A DNA stretch of 15,597 nucleotides from Pseudomonadota bacterium (GTDB lineage Bacteria; Pseudomonadota; Gammaproteobacteria; Steroidobacterales; Steroidobacteraceae), in the NCBI GenBank assembly GCA_021779875.1, contig JAJXZV010000412.1, positions 1 through 15,597 on the forward strand. The letters are read 5' to 3'. This document shows positions 14,816 to 15,597 of this stretch, one piece after another. The notes beneath the pieces were generated by a model. It made no database searches and was not told the DNA's origin. It saw only the letters and a program-made list of their open reading frames with translations. The number at the start of each line of letters is the position of its first letter. Within the stretch, counting starts at the first letter, position 1. The translations under genes were made by a program, and so were the position numbers.

Positions 14816-15597
14816 GTGGCCGAGACCCTCGACATCCGCGGCCTGGGCGTCACCTTCGAGCGGCCCGGCGGGAGCCTGGAGGCGGTCGCCGGGCTCGACC
14901 TGCGGGTCGCGCGCGGCGAATGCGCGGGCGTGGTCGGGGAGTCGGGCTGCGGCAAGTCGCAGACCTTCCTCGCCGTGATGGGCCTGGTGGCCGGCAACGG
15001 GCGGGCGACCGGCAGCGTGCGCTTCGAGGGCGCCGAGCTGCTTGGATCGCCGCCGTCGGCCCTGAACCGCGTGCGCGGTTCGAAGCTCACCATGGTCTTC
15101 CAGGATCCGGCGACCGCGCTCGCGCCGCACTTGCGCATCGGGGTGCAGCTCGCGGAGGTGCTGGTGGCGCACGCCGGCGCTTCGTGGCGCGAGGCCGAAG
15201 CGGCGGCGCGGCACATGCTCGAGCGTGTCTGGGTCCCGGAGCCCGCGCGGCGCCTGCGGCAATATCCGCACGAGCTGTCGGGCGGCATGCGCCAGCGGGT
15301 GATGATCGCGATGGCCTGCCTGTGCGCGCCGGCGCTGCTGATCGCCGACGAGCCCACGAGCGCCCTCGACGTGACCGTGCAGGTCCAGATCATCGAGCTG
15401 CTGCGGAGCCTGCGGCGGGAGTTCGGCACGGCGGTGGTCCTCATCAGCCACGACATGGGCGTGGTGGCCCGGCTCGCCGACCGCATCCACGTGATGTACG
15501 CCGGCCGCATCGTCGAGAGCGCGGCGACCGCGCAGCTCCTGCGGCATCCGCGCCATCCCTACACGGCGGCGCTGCTCGAGTGCGTGCCGCGCCTGTC
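14816..15597 (+). CDS. ABC transporter ATP-binding protein, OppD/DppD type (cut by window edge)
   Basis: This cytoplasmic ATPase drives the importer. About 260 residues are visible of a usual 320 or more. Walker A is GESGCGKS (41-48, with Cys where most have Ser), the Q-loop lies in MVFQDP, the ABC signature is LSGGM (154-158), Walker B ends in ADEPTSALD (D178, E179), and the switch histidine is H212 in SHDMG. The HPRHPYTAALL segment near the cut end is characteristic of the Opp/Dpp ATPases and precedes their C-terminal oligopeptide-family extension. The start is GTG at 14816, only three bases after the previous stop, indicating coupled translation. An OppF-like partner may follow beyond the window. 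Confidence 0.93.
   Translation, partial: MAETLDIRGLGVTFERPGGSLEAVAGLDLRVARGECAGVVGESGCGKSQTFLAVMGLVAGNGRATGSVRFEGAELLGSPPSALNRVRGSKLTMVFQDPATALAPHLRIGVQLAEVLVAHAGASWREAEAAARHMLERVWVPEPARRLRQYPHELSGGMRQRVMIAMACLCAPALLIADEPTSALDVTVQVQIIELLRSLRREFGTAVVLISHDMGVVARLADRIHVMYAGRIVESAATAQLLRHPRHPYTAALLECVPRL

Overview
The window is GC-rich, densely coded DNA, most likely a chromosomal segment of a gammaproteobacterium of the Xanthomonadales/Nevskiales type. This assignment is inferred from the gene set: a tonB-exbB-exbD-exbD cluster, class I ketol-acid reductoisomerase, the short [2Fe-2S] type of dihydroxyacid dehydratase, and group I ETF. No rRNA, tRNA, insertion sequence, phage gene or CRISPR array is visible. 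Almost all of the sequence is explained by 14 genes, two of which are cut by the window edges.

Left part (1-4304): branched-chain amino acid synthesis. ilvC runs leftward off the edge. A divergent pair runs rightward: an M17 leucyl-aminopeptidase-family gene, then ilvD, which overlaps it by four bases. IlvC and IlvD catalyse consecutive steps from acetohydroxy acids to 2-keto acids. The ilvC leader carries a terminator-like hairpin with a possible competing antiterminator.

Centre (4305-8327): an inner-membrane energy-transduction module, tonB, exbB, exbD1 and exbD2, followed by an exported TPR-like protein. TonB/ExbB/ExbD use the proton gradient to power outer-membrane TonB-dependent transporters. 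An intrinsic terminator-like hairpin lies between exbD2 and the TPR gene, and a strong terminator closes the region.

Right-centre (8422-11246): a Prx5-type peroxiredoxin, followed 14 bases later by a two-domain fusion of an APH/hydroxylysine-kinase-like phosphotransferase and a class III PLP enzyme of the AGXT2L phospho-lyase type. This fusion is the most intriguing protein here. Its 3' end overlaps the convergent etfA gene by 40 bases.

Right part (11207-15597): etfB-etfA on the minus strand (electron transfer flavoprotein) and, divergently, the start of an Opp/Dpp-type ABC importer operon: two permeases and an ATPase cut by the window end. The etfBA and importer genes are separated by back-to-back promoter-like sequences whose -35 boxes overlap.

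I see no evidence of a wholly new system. The points most worth a second look are the kinase/phospho-lyase fusion, the ilvC leader, the two-ExbD/TPR arrangement, and the convergent and divergent gene junctions.
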